In this document: piece by piece, positions 52,268-58,990 of the stretch
Numbering within the stretch: position 1 is the stretch's first letter
Layout: each line of letters begins with the position of its first letter
Assembly (NCBI GenBank): GCA_017993055.1
Contig: JAGONM010000010.1
Span: 1-64,000 of the forward strand
From: Armatimonadota bacterium
Lineage (GTDB): Bacteria; Armatimonadota; UBA5829; DTJY01
Reading direction: 5' to 3'
Length of the DNA: 64,000 nt
Made by a program: the position numbers and the translations under genes
Notes under the pieces: model-generated
The model's database searches: none
Seen by the model: only the letters and a program-made list of their open reading frames with translations
What the model was told of the DNA's origin: nothing

Positions 52268-52342
52268 TGGTGGGCGGTATTGGATTTGAACCAATGGCCT
52301 CTTCGGTGTCAACGAAGCGATCTCCCCCTGATCTAACCGCCC
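52268..52342 (-). tRNA. tRNA-Val (anticodon GAC)
   Basis: Cloverleaf on the minus strand: acceptor GGGCGGT/ACCGCCC, D stem GATC/GATC, anticodon stem CTTCG/CGAAG with loop TTGACAC (anticodon GAC), T stem ATTGG/CCAAT with TTCAAAT, discriminator A and encoded CCA. 75 nt including CCA. Confidence 0.97.
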
Positions 52343-52365
52343 ATGTACAGGTTCGAGGCAGGCGT

Positions 52366-52394
52366 ATTATACACGATTCCGCCCCACCTGTAAA
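52366..52394 (-). promoter_or_regulatory. Promoter of tRNA-Val
   Basis: Minus strand TTTACA (52394-52389), 17 bp, perfect TATAAT (52371-52366), about 24 bp before the mature 5' end. Confidence 0.85.
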
Positions 52395-52493
52395 GTGGCG
52401 CAAAAACCCCAATCCTCGGTCCAAACGACTGAAGGAAACGGCCGCCGCCGGCCCGAACAGGTTGATATACACTCCCTGGGAAAGCACACTGAA

Positions 52494-55400
52494 ATGCCGA
52501 AGGCGCCGTTCGTACACCTGCACACGCACACCGAGTTCAGCCTCCTCGACGGGGCCTCCCGCATCCCCGACATACTCGACCGGGCCGTCGAAATGGAGAT
52601 GCCCTCCATGGCGATCACCGACCACGGCGTCATGTACGGCAACATCACCTTCTACGGCGAGGCGAAGGCCCGGGGCGTCAAGCCGATCCTCGGCTGTGAG
52701 GTCTACGTCGCGCCGCGGACCAGGTTCGACAAGGACTCGAAACTCGACAGGGACCAGCACCACCTGGTCCTCCTGGCCGAGTCGGAGAAGGGCTACAAGA
52801 ACCTCATCAAGCTCGTGAGCCTCGCGTACTCGGAGGGCTTCTACTACAAGCCGCGCGTGGACAAGGAACTCCTTGCCCGGTACCACGAAGACCTGATCGC
52901 GCTGACCGGGTGCCTGGGCGGCGAGATACCGTACTGGATCATGCGGAACGACCTCGGCCGGGCGGAGCGATCGCTCGCTGAGTACGTCGAGATATTCGGC
53001 CGCGACGGCATATACCTCGAACTCCAGGAGCACGGCCTTCCCGAGCAGAAACAGGTCAACGAAGGACTGATCAGCCTCGCCGGGACGACGGGCCTCAAAC
53101 TCGTGGCGACGAACGACATCCACTACACGGCCCGCGCGGACTCGGCGGCCCACGAGGTTCTGCTCTGCATCCAGACCGGACACACGCTGACCGATCCGAA
53201 GCGGCTGAGCTTCGGATCGCAGGAGTTCTACATGAAGTCGCCCGAGGAGATGGCGGCCCTGTTCGGAAGCATCCCCGGCGCGCTGGAGCACACGCTCGAG
53301 ATAGCCGAGCGGTGCGACCTTCAGTTCGATTTCAGCAGCACCAAGCTCCCCGATCCCGGCATTCCCGCCGGGGCCGATCCGTGCGACCACATGCGCGAGG
53401 AGGCGCGGCGCGGCCTCGCCGAGCGGATGGGCGGCTCGATCCCGGGCGACTACGAGAGGCAGCTCGAGTACGAGTGCGGGATCATCGGGCAGTGCGGGTT
53501 CGCCACATACATGATGATCGTGCGCGACTTCACCGATTTCGCTCGGCGTCAGGGGATCTTCGTCGGCGTCAGGGGGTCGGCCGCGGGGAGCATCGTCTGC
53601 TACGGACTCGGCATCACGGACGTGGACCCGATCGAGTACGGCCTCACCTTCGAGCGGTTCCTGAACCCCGAGCGCATCGAGATGCCCGACGTTGACCTCG
53701 ACATCCAGGACGACCGCCGGGACGATCTGATCCGGTACGTCATTGACAAATACGGCCGCGAGCGCGTCGGGCAGATCGCGACGTTCGGCAGCCTGAAGGC
53801 CCGAGCCGCCATCCGCGACTGCGGGCGCGCCCTGGGAGTCGAGCTTCCCGAGGTGGACCGCATCGCCAAGATGATCCCGACGGTGCCCGTCGGCGTCACC
53901 ATTGACCAGGCGATGAAAATGAACCCCGAGCTGCATGACGCCTACAATCGCGACCCGAACGCGCGGACCCTCATTGACACCGCCCGGACGCTGGAGGGCC
54001 TCAACCGCAACTCCGGGGTCCATGCCGCGGGCGTGCTGATCTCCGACAGTCCGCTGACCGACCACGTGCCGGTGGAGTCGAAGGAAAAGGGCGAAGCGGT
54101 CGCTCAGCTCGCGAAGAAGGACGTCGCGAAGATCGGCCTCGTGAAGATGGACTTCCTGGGCCTGGCGAACCTCACGATCCTCGCGGAGGCCGTCAAGAAG
54201 GTCAGGGAGTGCCGGGGCGAGGAGATTGATATCCTCAACATCCCGCTCGACGACCGGAAGACCTTCGAGATGCTCGGGCGCGGCGACACGAACGGCGTCT
54301 TCCAGCTCGAAAGCGCCGGCATGCGGCAGAACGTCATTGACCTCAAGCCGACCTCGGTACGGGAACTCGCGGCCATAATCGCCCTGTACCGACCGGGCCC
54401 CATGGGGGCCATCCCGGACTTCGTGCGGGGTAAGTCCGACAGGGACAAGGTCTCATATCTCCACCCGGATCTCGAGCCGATACTGGACGAGACCTACGGA
54501 GTCATCACCTATCAGGATCAGGTGCTGCGGATCGTGTGCGCGATGGCCGGCTTCACGCTCGGCCAGGCGGACGTCCTGCGCAAGGCGATGTCGAGCAAAG
54601 ACCCTGAGAAGATGCACGAGGTCCGCGTGAAGTTCCTCGAAGGCGCGAAGAATCGAGGCGTGGATGAGGATGTCGCGGCGAAGATCTACGAGCAGATCGA
54701 GCCGTTTGCGGGCTACGGGTTCAACAAGGCCCACGCGGTCTGCTACGCCTTCGTCGCCTACCGAACGGCCTATATGAAGGCCAACTACCCGGTGGAGTAC
54801 TACTCCGCGCTCCTCTCGGCCAACATGGACGACAAGGACAAACTGGCCATGTACGTCGAGGACTGCAAGCGGTTCGGCATCAAGGTCCAGCCGCCGGACG
54901 TCAATACCGGCAGCGCGGAGTTCGACGTGCGCGACGGCGCGATCTGCTTCGGGCTGGCAGCCGTGAAGGGGCTCGGCCGCGCGGCGATAGACGCGGTCCT
55001 CGCGGCCCGGAGCGAAGGCGGCCCGTTCAAGTCGCTCCACGAGTTCTGCCGACGCGTCTGCGACACAATCGTCACCCGGAGCGCGGTCGAGAGCCTGATA
55101 AAGTGCGGCGCGTTCGACTCGATCAACAAGAACCGCGCTCAGCTGCTCTTCGTCCTCGACGACGCGATGGGCATGGCGCTTCGGGCTCAGAGGGACAGGA
55201 AGGCCGGCCAGCACTCCCTGTTCGGCGGCATTGATTCCGCCGAGGACTCCGGGGACAGCCTCGAGCCGAAGACGCTCCCCCAGGTGAAGCCGATGTCGCG
55301 CGACGAACAGCTTGCCTTTGAGAAGGACCTGCTCGGGCTGTACGTCTCGGATCACCCGCTCGCCCAGTTCCAGGAGAGGTTCGCCGCGTTCGTCACCGCC

Positions 55401-55967
55401 ACGAGCGACAAGATCAGGGAGATGGCCGACAAGCAGGAGGTAGTGATCGCCGGCGTGATCTCCCGCATGCGCAAGCACTTCACCAAGAAGAACAACGAGC
55501 CGATGGTCTTCCTCACTATCGAGGACCTGACCGGCTCGGTGGACGTCACCGCGTTCCCCCAGGTCTACAACGACTACAGGGACGTGATCGCGCAGGACGC
55601 GGTCGTCGTCGTGCGGGGGAGGACGAACCACCGCGAGCGGCCCGGCGCTGACGGCGAGACGACCTGCGAGATCGGGATCATCTGCGAGTCGATCCAGGCG
55701 CTCGGGAACGGCAAGAACGGCAACGGAAACGGCTCCGGCGTCAAGTGCGTGACCATACAGCTCGCCAGGTCCGACCGCGAGAAGCTGAAACTGCTGAAGG
55801 GCATCTTTTCCAAGCACTCCGGCGAGAGCCCGGTCTACTTCGTCGTGACCGCCGGCGGGAGGCCGACGAAGGTCTCCGCCGAGTCGAAGGTCGAGCCGTC
55901 CCCTAAGCTCATCCAGGAGATCGAGAAGGTCCTCGGCAAGGAAGCGGTGACGGTGGAGCAGGGATAG
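52494..55967 (+). CDS. dnaE: DNA polymerase III alpha subunit
   Basis: 1,157 residues, DnaE1 type. N-terminal PHP domain with metal motif HLHTHTEFS (His8, His10, His12) and ITDHGVMYG intact, so a zinc-dependent proofreading-type PHP is possible. Polymerase active site PDVDLDIQDD with Asp401 and Asp403; GVRGSAAGSIVCYGLGI and IALYRPGPMGAIPDFV are core motifs; tandem HhH near ECKRFGIKV-like residues 790; OB domain about 1000-1090 (VVIAGVISRMRKHFTKKNNE); and a Gly/Asn linker (GNGKNGNGNGSG) before a final small domain. Replicates the chromosome as the catalytic subunit of the holoenzyme. ATG at 52494; ribosome site weak (GGGAAAG). Divergent from tRNA-Val. Confidence 0.96.
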   Translation: MPKAPFVHLHTHTEFSLLDGASRIPDILDRAVEMEMPSMAITDHGVMYGNITFYGEAKARGVKPILGCEVYVAPRTRFDKDSKLDRDQHHLVLLAESEKGYKNLIKLVSLAYSEGFYYKPRVDKELLARYHEDLIALTGCLGGEIPYWIMRNDLGRAERSLAEYVEIFGRDGIYLELQEHGLPEQKQVNEGLISLAGTTGLKLVATNDIHYTARADSAAHEVLLCIQTGHTLTDPKRLSFGSQEFYMKSPEEMAALFGSIPGALEHTLEIAERCDLQFDFSSTKLPDPGIPAGADPCDHMREEARRGLAERMGGSIPGDYERQLEYECGIIGQCGFATYMMIVRDFTDFARRQGIFVGVRGSAAGSIVCYGLGITDVDPIEYGLTFERFLNPERIEMPDVDLDIQDDRRDDLIRYVIDKYGRERVGQIATFGSLKARAAIRDCGRALGVELPEVDRIAKMIPTVPVGVTIDQAMKMNPELHDAYNRDPNARTLIDTARTLEGLNRNSGVHAAGVLISDSPLTDHVPVESKEKGEAVAQLAKKDVAKIGLVKMDFLGLANLTILAEAVKKVRECRGEEIDILNIPLDDRKTFEMLGRGDTNGVFQLESAGMRQNVIDLKPTSVRELAAIIALYRPGPMGAIPDFVRGKSDRDKVSYLHPDLEPILDETYGVITYQDQVLRIVCAMAGFTLGQADVLRKAMSSKDPEKMHEVRVKFLEGAKNRGVDEDVAAKIYEQIEPFAGYGFNKAHAVCYAFVAYRTAYMKANYPVEYYSALLSANMDDKDKLAMYVEDCKRFGIKVQPPDVNTGSAEFDVRDGAICFGLAAVKGLGRAAIDAVLAARSEGGPFKSLHEFCRRVCDTIVTRSAVESLIKCGAFDSINKNRAQLLFVLDDAMGMALRAQRDRKAGQHSLFGGIDSAEDSGDSLEPKTLPQVKPMSRDEQLAFEKDLLGLYVSDHPLAQFQERFAAFVTATSDKIREMADKQEVVIAGVISRMRKHFTKKNNEPMVFLTIEDLTGSVDVTAFPQVYNDYRDVIAQDAVVVVRGRTNHRERPGADGETTCEIGIICESIQALGNGKNGNGNGSGVKCVTIQLARSDREKLKLLKGIFSKHSGESPVYFVVTAGGRPTKVSAESKVEPSPKLIQEIEKVLGKEAVTVEQG

Positions 55968-55987
55968 TTGCGTACGGAATACTGATT

Positions 55988-56172
55988 CCCCCTCGCCCTG
56001 AGAGCGAGGGGAAGTCACTCATCATCCCCCCTCCCCTGAGAGGGAGGGGGTCAGGGGGAGGGGTTTGAGGCGTCCGGCCGAACCGAACCCCCCTCCCCGG
56101 CCCTCCCCCTCACAGGGGGGAGGGAGTGAGTATTCCCCCTCCCCTGAGAGGGAGGGGGCCAGGGGGAGGGGC
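55988..56172. repeat. Cluster of GC-rich CCCTCCCC palindromes upstream of the DUF559 gene
   Basis: At least four palindromic units, for example CCCCTCGCCCTGAGAGCGAG, CCCTCCCCTGAGAGGGAGGG and CCCTCACAGGGGGGAGGG. The last unit runs into the GTG of the DUF559 gene and provides its ribosome site. Confidence 0.88.
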
Positions 56173-56179
56173 GTGCCAC

Positions 56180-56536
56180 GTGAGGCATTACGACAGGGAC
56201 CTGGTCCTGCGTGCAAGGCAGCTTCGCTCGGGCGCAACCTCCGCTGAGAACATCCTCTGGCAGAAGCTTCGGCGCAAGCAGATCAACGGCAGGAGGTTTC
56301 GGAGGCAGCAGCCGATCGGACCATTCGTCGTAGACTTCTACTGCCCGGAACTCACAATCGCAATCGAACTCGATGGTGACTCGCACGGCGGTAAGGAGTC
56401 GCAGGATAAATCGCGGCAGGAGTTCCTGGAGGCGCAAGGTCTAGCCGTGCTGAGGTTCTGGAATTCCGATGTCTGGCAGAACCTCGACGGCGTGTTGCAG
56501 ACCATATACTCTGCGTGCGGCCGCGAGCCGGAGTGA
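56180..56536 (+). CDS. DUF559 domain endonuclease-like protein
   Basis: 118 residues from a GTG at 56180. The DUF559 core (Vsr-like PD-(D/E)XK fold) is clear: TSAENILWQKLRRKQINGRR, FRRQQPIGPFVVDFYCPE, IAIELDGDSHGG, AVLRFWNSDVWQNLDGVL, with Glu, Asp and Glu of the nuclease site present. No methyltransferase is adjacent, so mismatch repair as in Vsr is not implied. The only Shine-Dalgarno sequence is the GGGGAGGGG of the upstream palindrome, and the frame stays open into the repeat for 18 more codons (PPPLRGRGPGGG). Another palindrome follows 11 bp after the stop. DUF559 genes embedded in such repeats may form a mobile or repeat-linked unit (inference). Confidence 0.85.
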   Translation: MRHYDRDLVLRARQLRSGATSAENILWQKLRRKQINGRRFRRQQPIGPFVVDFYCPELTIAIELDGDSHGGKESQDKSRQEFLEAQGLAVLRFWNSDVWQNLDGVLQTIYSACGREPE

Positions 56537-56546
56537 ACGCGCCTCA

Positions 56547-56587
56547 TCCCCCCTCCCCAGCCCTCCCCCTCAGAGGGGGGAGGGAGT
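56547..56587. repeat. GC-rich CCCTCCCC palindrome downstream of the DUF559 gene
   Basis: CCCCCTCCCCAGCCCTCCCC followed by CTCAGAGGGGGGAGGG. Together with 55988-56172 it brackets the nuclease gene. Confidence 0.88.
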
Positions 56588-56598
56588 ACCGCTTCCGG

Positions 56599-56627
56599 TT
56601 GACAACCCCATCGCCCCGCGCTAGACT
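56599..56627 (+). promoter_or_regulatory. Promoter of the fourth amidase
   Basis: TTGACA (56599-56604), 17 bp, TAGACT (56622-56627), with the ATG 30 bp further on behind GGAAGGAA. Confidence 0.78.
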
Positions 56628-56657
56628 GGCGGCAACGACCCTTGGAAGGAACTCCTC

Positions 56658-57830
56658 ATGAAGACCGCCTGTTTCGCCCTGATGCTTCTACTGACCGCCA
56701 ACGCCGCCCGCGCGGGAGCGCTCGCCGGGAAGTCCATGACCCTGTCGCCCGGCCACGGCCTCGTGTGGAACGGCAAGGAATACGGCACCCAGCGGCCCAT
56801 CACGTGCGGCGGCGAACTCCGCGCGGAGGACGATCGGAACGTCGAGCACGCGGCGTGGCTCGAGACGTACCTGCGGAACGACGGCATGACCGTGCACACC
56901 ATGCGCTGCACGGACAAGAACTACGGCGACCACCCCAGCGGCAATCCCTGGTGGCGGATGGCCTCGGTCTACTGGCTCGAGCACAAGGGCTACCCGTGTA
57001 CCGTCTGGGGCAGCCTCTCGGACTGCCAGACATCATCCGGGGAGAGCGAATGGAACGATGACGTCCGCGCCCGCCCGCTCGCCTCGAACCAGGACAAGAC
57101 CGACATCTACATCTCGGTCCACACGAACGCGTCGTCCGGCCACTGCGAGGGCCCGAACTGCCCGACCGGCTCCGTTATGTACTACGACTGCGGGAGATCG
57201 CACGCGGAATGGTGCGACGGCAGCCGAAGGCTGGGCGAGATGGCCAACAGCGCGATGATCGATGCCATCCACCACGGTATACCGATGCCCGAGTGGAAGG
57301 ACCGTGGCGTCGCCGACTCGAACGGCCGATTCGGCGAGATCCGCATCCCCGAGCGCCCGGCGGTCCTGCTCGAACTCGGCTTCCACGACAGCTGCGACAC
57401 GGACGTGCTCAACCTGAAGGACGACTTCTTCCGGTGCGCGGCGATGTGGGGGCTGTACAAGGGCGTCTGCGACTACTTCGGCGTCGCGCCGACCAGGGAC
57501 TTCTACTCGAGCGAACTCGTGAGCCACACGATCCCGAACAGCATGGCGCCGGGCGAAACGAAATCGGCCAGCATTACGTTCAGGAATATGGGCGTGCTCT
57601 GGAACGAGGAGCGCGGGTTCAAACTCGGGGCGCTGGGCGGCTCCGACCCGTTCGCGGACGCCCTCTATCAGGACGTGATCGCTGAAGTCGGCCCGAACGG
57701 GACGGTGACGTTCACCTTCGACCTGACCGCGCCCAACGAGCCGGGGTTCTACGCGTCGGGCTGGCGGATGATCCGCGAGGGCGGGCCCTGGTTCGGCGAC
57801 GTGGCCGTCTCGGCGGTGAGGGTCCGCTAA
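56658..57830 (+). CDS. Secreted N-acetylmuramoyl-L-alanine amidase, minimal paralogue 4
   Basis: 390 residues: signal peptide 1-20, Amidase_3 domain about 25-275 and NBR1-like Ig domain about 285-390, nothing else. Active site residues His33 (SPGHG), Glu57 (RAEDDRN), His155 (YISVHTN) and Glu239 (LLELGFHD) match the giant paralogues at 3.5-11.5 kb, as do VCDYFG and FRNMGVLWNEERGFKLGA. It lacks the GerMN, FN3 and OB-like tail, so the amidase plus Ig pair is the conserved core and the other modules are additions or losses. Cleaves the MurNAc-L-Ala bond outside the cytoplasm. Own promoter; an H-X9-DG gene follows 26 bp later. Confidence 0.92.
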   Translation: MKTACFALMLLLTANAARAGALAGKSMTLSPGHGLVWNGKEYGTQRPITCGGELRAEDDRNVEHAAWLETYLRNDGMTVHTMRCTDKNYGDHPSGNPWWRMASVYWLEHKGYPCTVWGSLSDCQTSSGESEWNDDVRARPLASNQDKTDIYISVHTNASSGHCEGPNCPTGSVMYYDCGRSHAEWCDGSRRLGEMANSAMIDAIHHGIPMPEWKDRGVADSNGRFGEIRIPERPAVLLELGFHDSCDTDVLNLKDDFFRCAAMWGLYKGVCDYFGVAPTRDFYSSELVSHTIPNSMAPGETKSASITFRNMGVLWNEERGFKLGALGGSDPFADALYQDVIAEVGPNGTVTFTFDLTAPNEPGFYASGWRMIREGGPWFGDVAVSAVRVR

Positions 57831-57856
57831 GATGTAGTCCGAATGGAGGCCGTGAG

Positions 57857-58435
57857 ATGAGAAACGTCTTGTGGGCCGTGTGCGGCGTAATCATCGTCCT
57901 TGTTCTTGCCGCGGTTCTGTTTCCCTTCTCCGTACACGATGGCGGTCGTCCGTCGCTCTCGACACAGTGCATGCGGAATCTCAGCAAGCTGGGCATGGCG
58001 ACTGAGATGTACATGTCCGAGCATGATTACCGCTTCCCTCCGGTGAAGACCTGGAACGATGCTCTGAAAGAGCCTCTGACACGGATCTCCCGGTCGCCCA
58101 GTGACACCGACAAGCTGTTCATATGCCCTTCAGAGGTGAACGACCGGAGCGCGCCCTCCTACGCCGTGAACGCTCGGCTCGATGGGCTATCCGAGCGCGA
58201 CGTAGCCGATCCTACATACACGGTGCGCTACTTCGAGTCGATGCCCGGCCGCAACCTCCACGGAGGCCCCGAGCTTTTCCCGCCGGAACCGAGGCATGAG
58301 ATGGGATACGCGGTCTGCTACGCGGACGGCCATGTAGGATTCGTGCCGAAGTCCGAGATCGGCAAGCTGAAGTGGGAGCCGCAGTCCGCCAAACCGCGCT
58401 CAACCGAGAGACCTCCTGTAGGGCCGGGCGGTTGA
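57857..58435 (+). CDS. DUF1559-like H-X9-DG protein without prepilin motif
   Basis: 192 residues. N-terminal membrane helix (VLWAVCGVIIVLVLAAVLF), then the pseudopilin-like pattern MRNLSKLGMATEMYMSEHDY, FICPSE, SYAVN and RHEMGYAVCYADGHVGFV, the H-X9-DG signature typical of Planctomycetes, Lentisphaerae and Armatimonadota. Unlike most members it has no FTLIE-type prepilin cleavage site, so it is probably a membrane-anchored relative rather than a processed pilin. GGAGG upstream of the ATG. Its last few codons and stop lie inside the solitary 110-bp-type repeat beginning at 58426, so the C-terminus (PVGPGG) is repeat-derived. Confidence 0.85.
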   Translation: MRNVLWAVCGVIIVLVLAAVLFPFSVHDGGRPSLSTQCMRNLSKLGMATEMYMSEHDYRFPPVKTWNDALKEPLTRISRSPSDTDKLFICPSEVNDRSAPSYAVNARLDGLSERDVADPTYTVRYFESMPGRNLHGGPELFPPEPRHEMGYAVCYADGHVGFVPKSEIGKLKWEPQSAKPRSTERPPVGPGG

Positions 58436-58559
58436 AACCGCGGCAACGAAGGCACGAAGTGTCCCTGCGGACACTGGGAGGCCGTTGAACGGCTCCCCTG
58501 GGGTTCCAGTCCACGGAGGTGGACTTCGTGCCTTCGTTGCCGTGACTTCAGTCGCCCGG
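58426..58559. repeat. Solitary composite palindrome with inverted core
   Basis: Outer ends GGCGGTTGAAACCGCGGC and GACTTCAGTCGCCCGG match the arrays at 49.8-51.1 kb in the same orientation, but the core is reversed: AGTGTCC-CTGC-GGACACT comes first and AGTCCAC-GGAG-GTGGACT second. An extra segment of about 25 bp lies between them. Confidence 0.88.
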
Positions 58560-58591
58560 ATGCTGAACTTGCTTGCATTCCCCTCGCACAT

Positions 58592-58610
58592 CTGGGTATA
58601 ACTATCCCAG
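58592..58610. promoter_or_regulatory. Palindrome near a candidate -10 before the copper ATPase unit
   Basis: CTGGGTATAACTATCCCAG contains TATAAC, a possible -10, within GGGTA/TATCCC arms. It may be an operator for a metal-responsive regulator; no clear -35 was found. Confidence 0.35.
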
Positions 58611-58701
58611 CACATGGAAAAGACAGAACTGCCGATAACGGCTATGGCATGCTCGCACCGGGCGATCGGGGCGAGTCGGTGTTTTCGAACGGAGTGGTGA
58701 A

Positions 58702-58980
58702 ATGAGCGAAGACGAGAAGGTGCGCGTCGAGGTCGGCGGCGGGTCGGTCAACGTGACGGGCGAGAAGGGCGAGCAGGTTCACGTCGGCCCCGGCGGGGTC
58801 TACGTCAAGGACAAGGACTCGGAGGTCAGGGTGAACTGGACCGGCGTCCGCGTGCGGGATGGCGAGACGAACATTGACATCAGCGTGTGGAAGCCGCTGG
58901 TGTGCTGCGGCGTCGCGGCGATCGTGTTCATCGCGATCCTGACTGCCGTGGTGGTGAGTATAGTGAAGTACTTGATGTAG
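58702..58980 (+). CDS. Small membrane protein upstream of copA
   Basis: 92 residues. A polar beta-type N-terminal region ([40 protein letters not shown]) is followed by one C-terminal membrane helix ([17 protein letters not shown]) preceded by Cys-Cys (VCCGVA). GGAG upstream of the ATG. It ends 10 bp before copA, so the two are probably co-translated. No family recognised; a role in copper handling would be guesswork, though the Cys pair at the membrane boundary is notable. Confidence 0.7.
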   Translation: MSEDEKVRVEVGGGSVNVTGEKGEQVHVGPGGVYVKDKDSEVRVNWTGVRVRDGETNIDISVWKPLVCCGVAAIVFIAILTAVVVSIVKYLM

Positions 58981-58990
58981 AGCGACCTGC

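Noticed and set aside
52395-52493. 33-codon N-terminal extension of DnaE
   Set aside because: It overlaps the divergent tRNA promoter, whereas the PHP domain starts directly after the ATG at 52494.
56126-56179. Upstream extension of the DUF559 gene starting with PPPLRGRGPGGG
   Set aside because: These codons are entirely the GC-rich palindrome; the family core begins after 56180, where a GTG with the repeat-derived ribosome site is placed.
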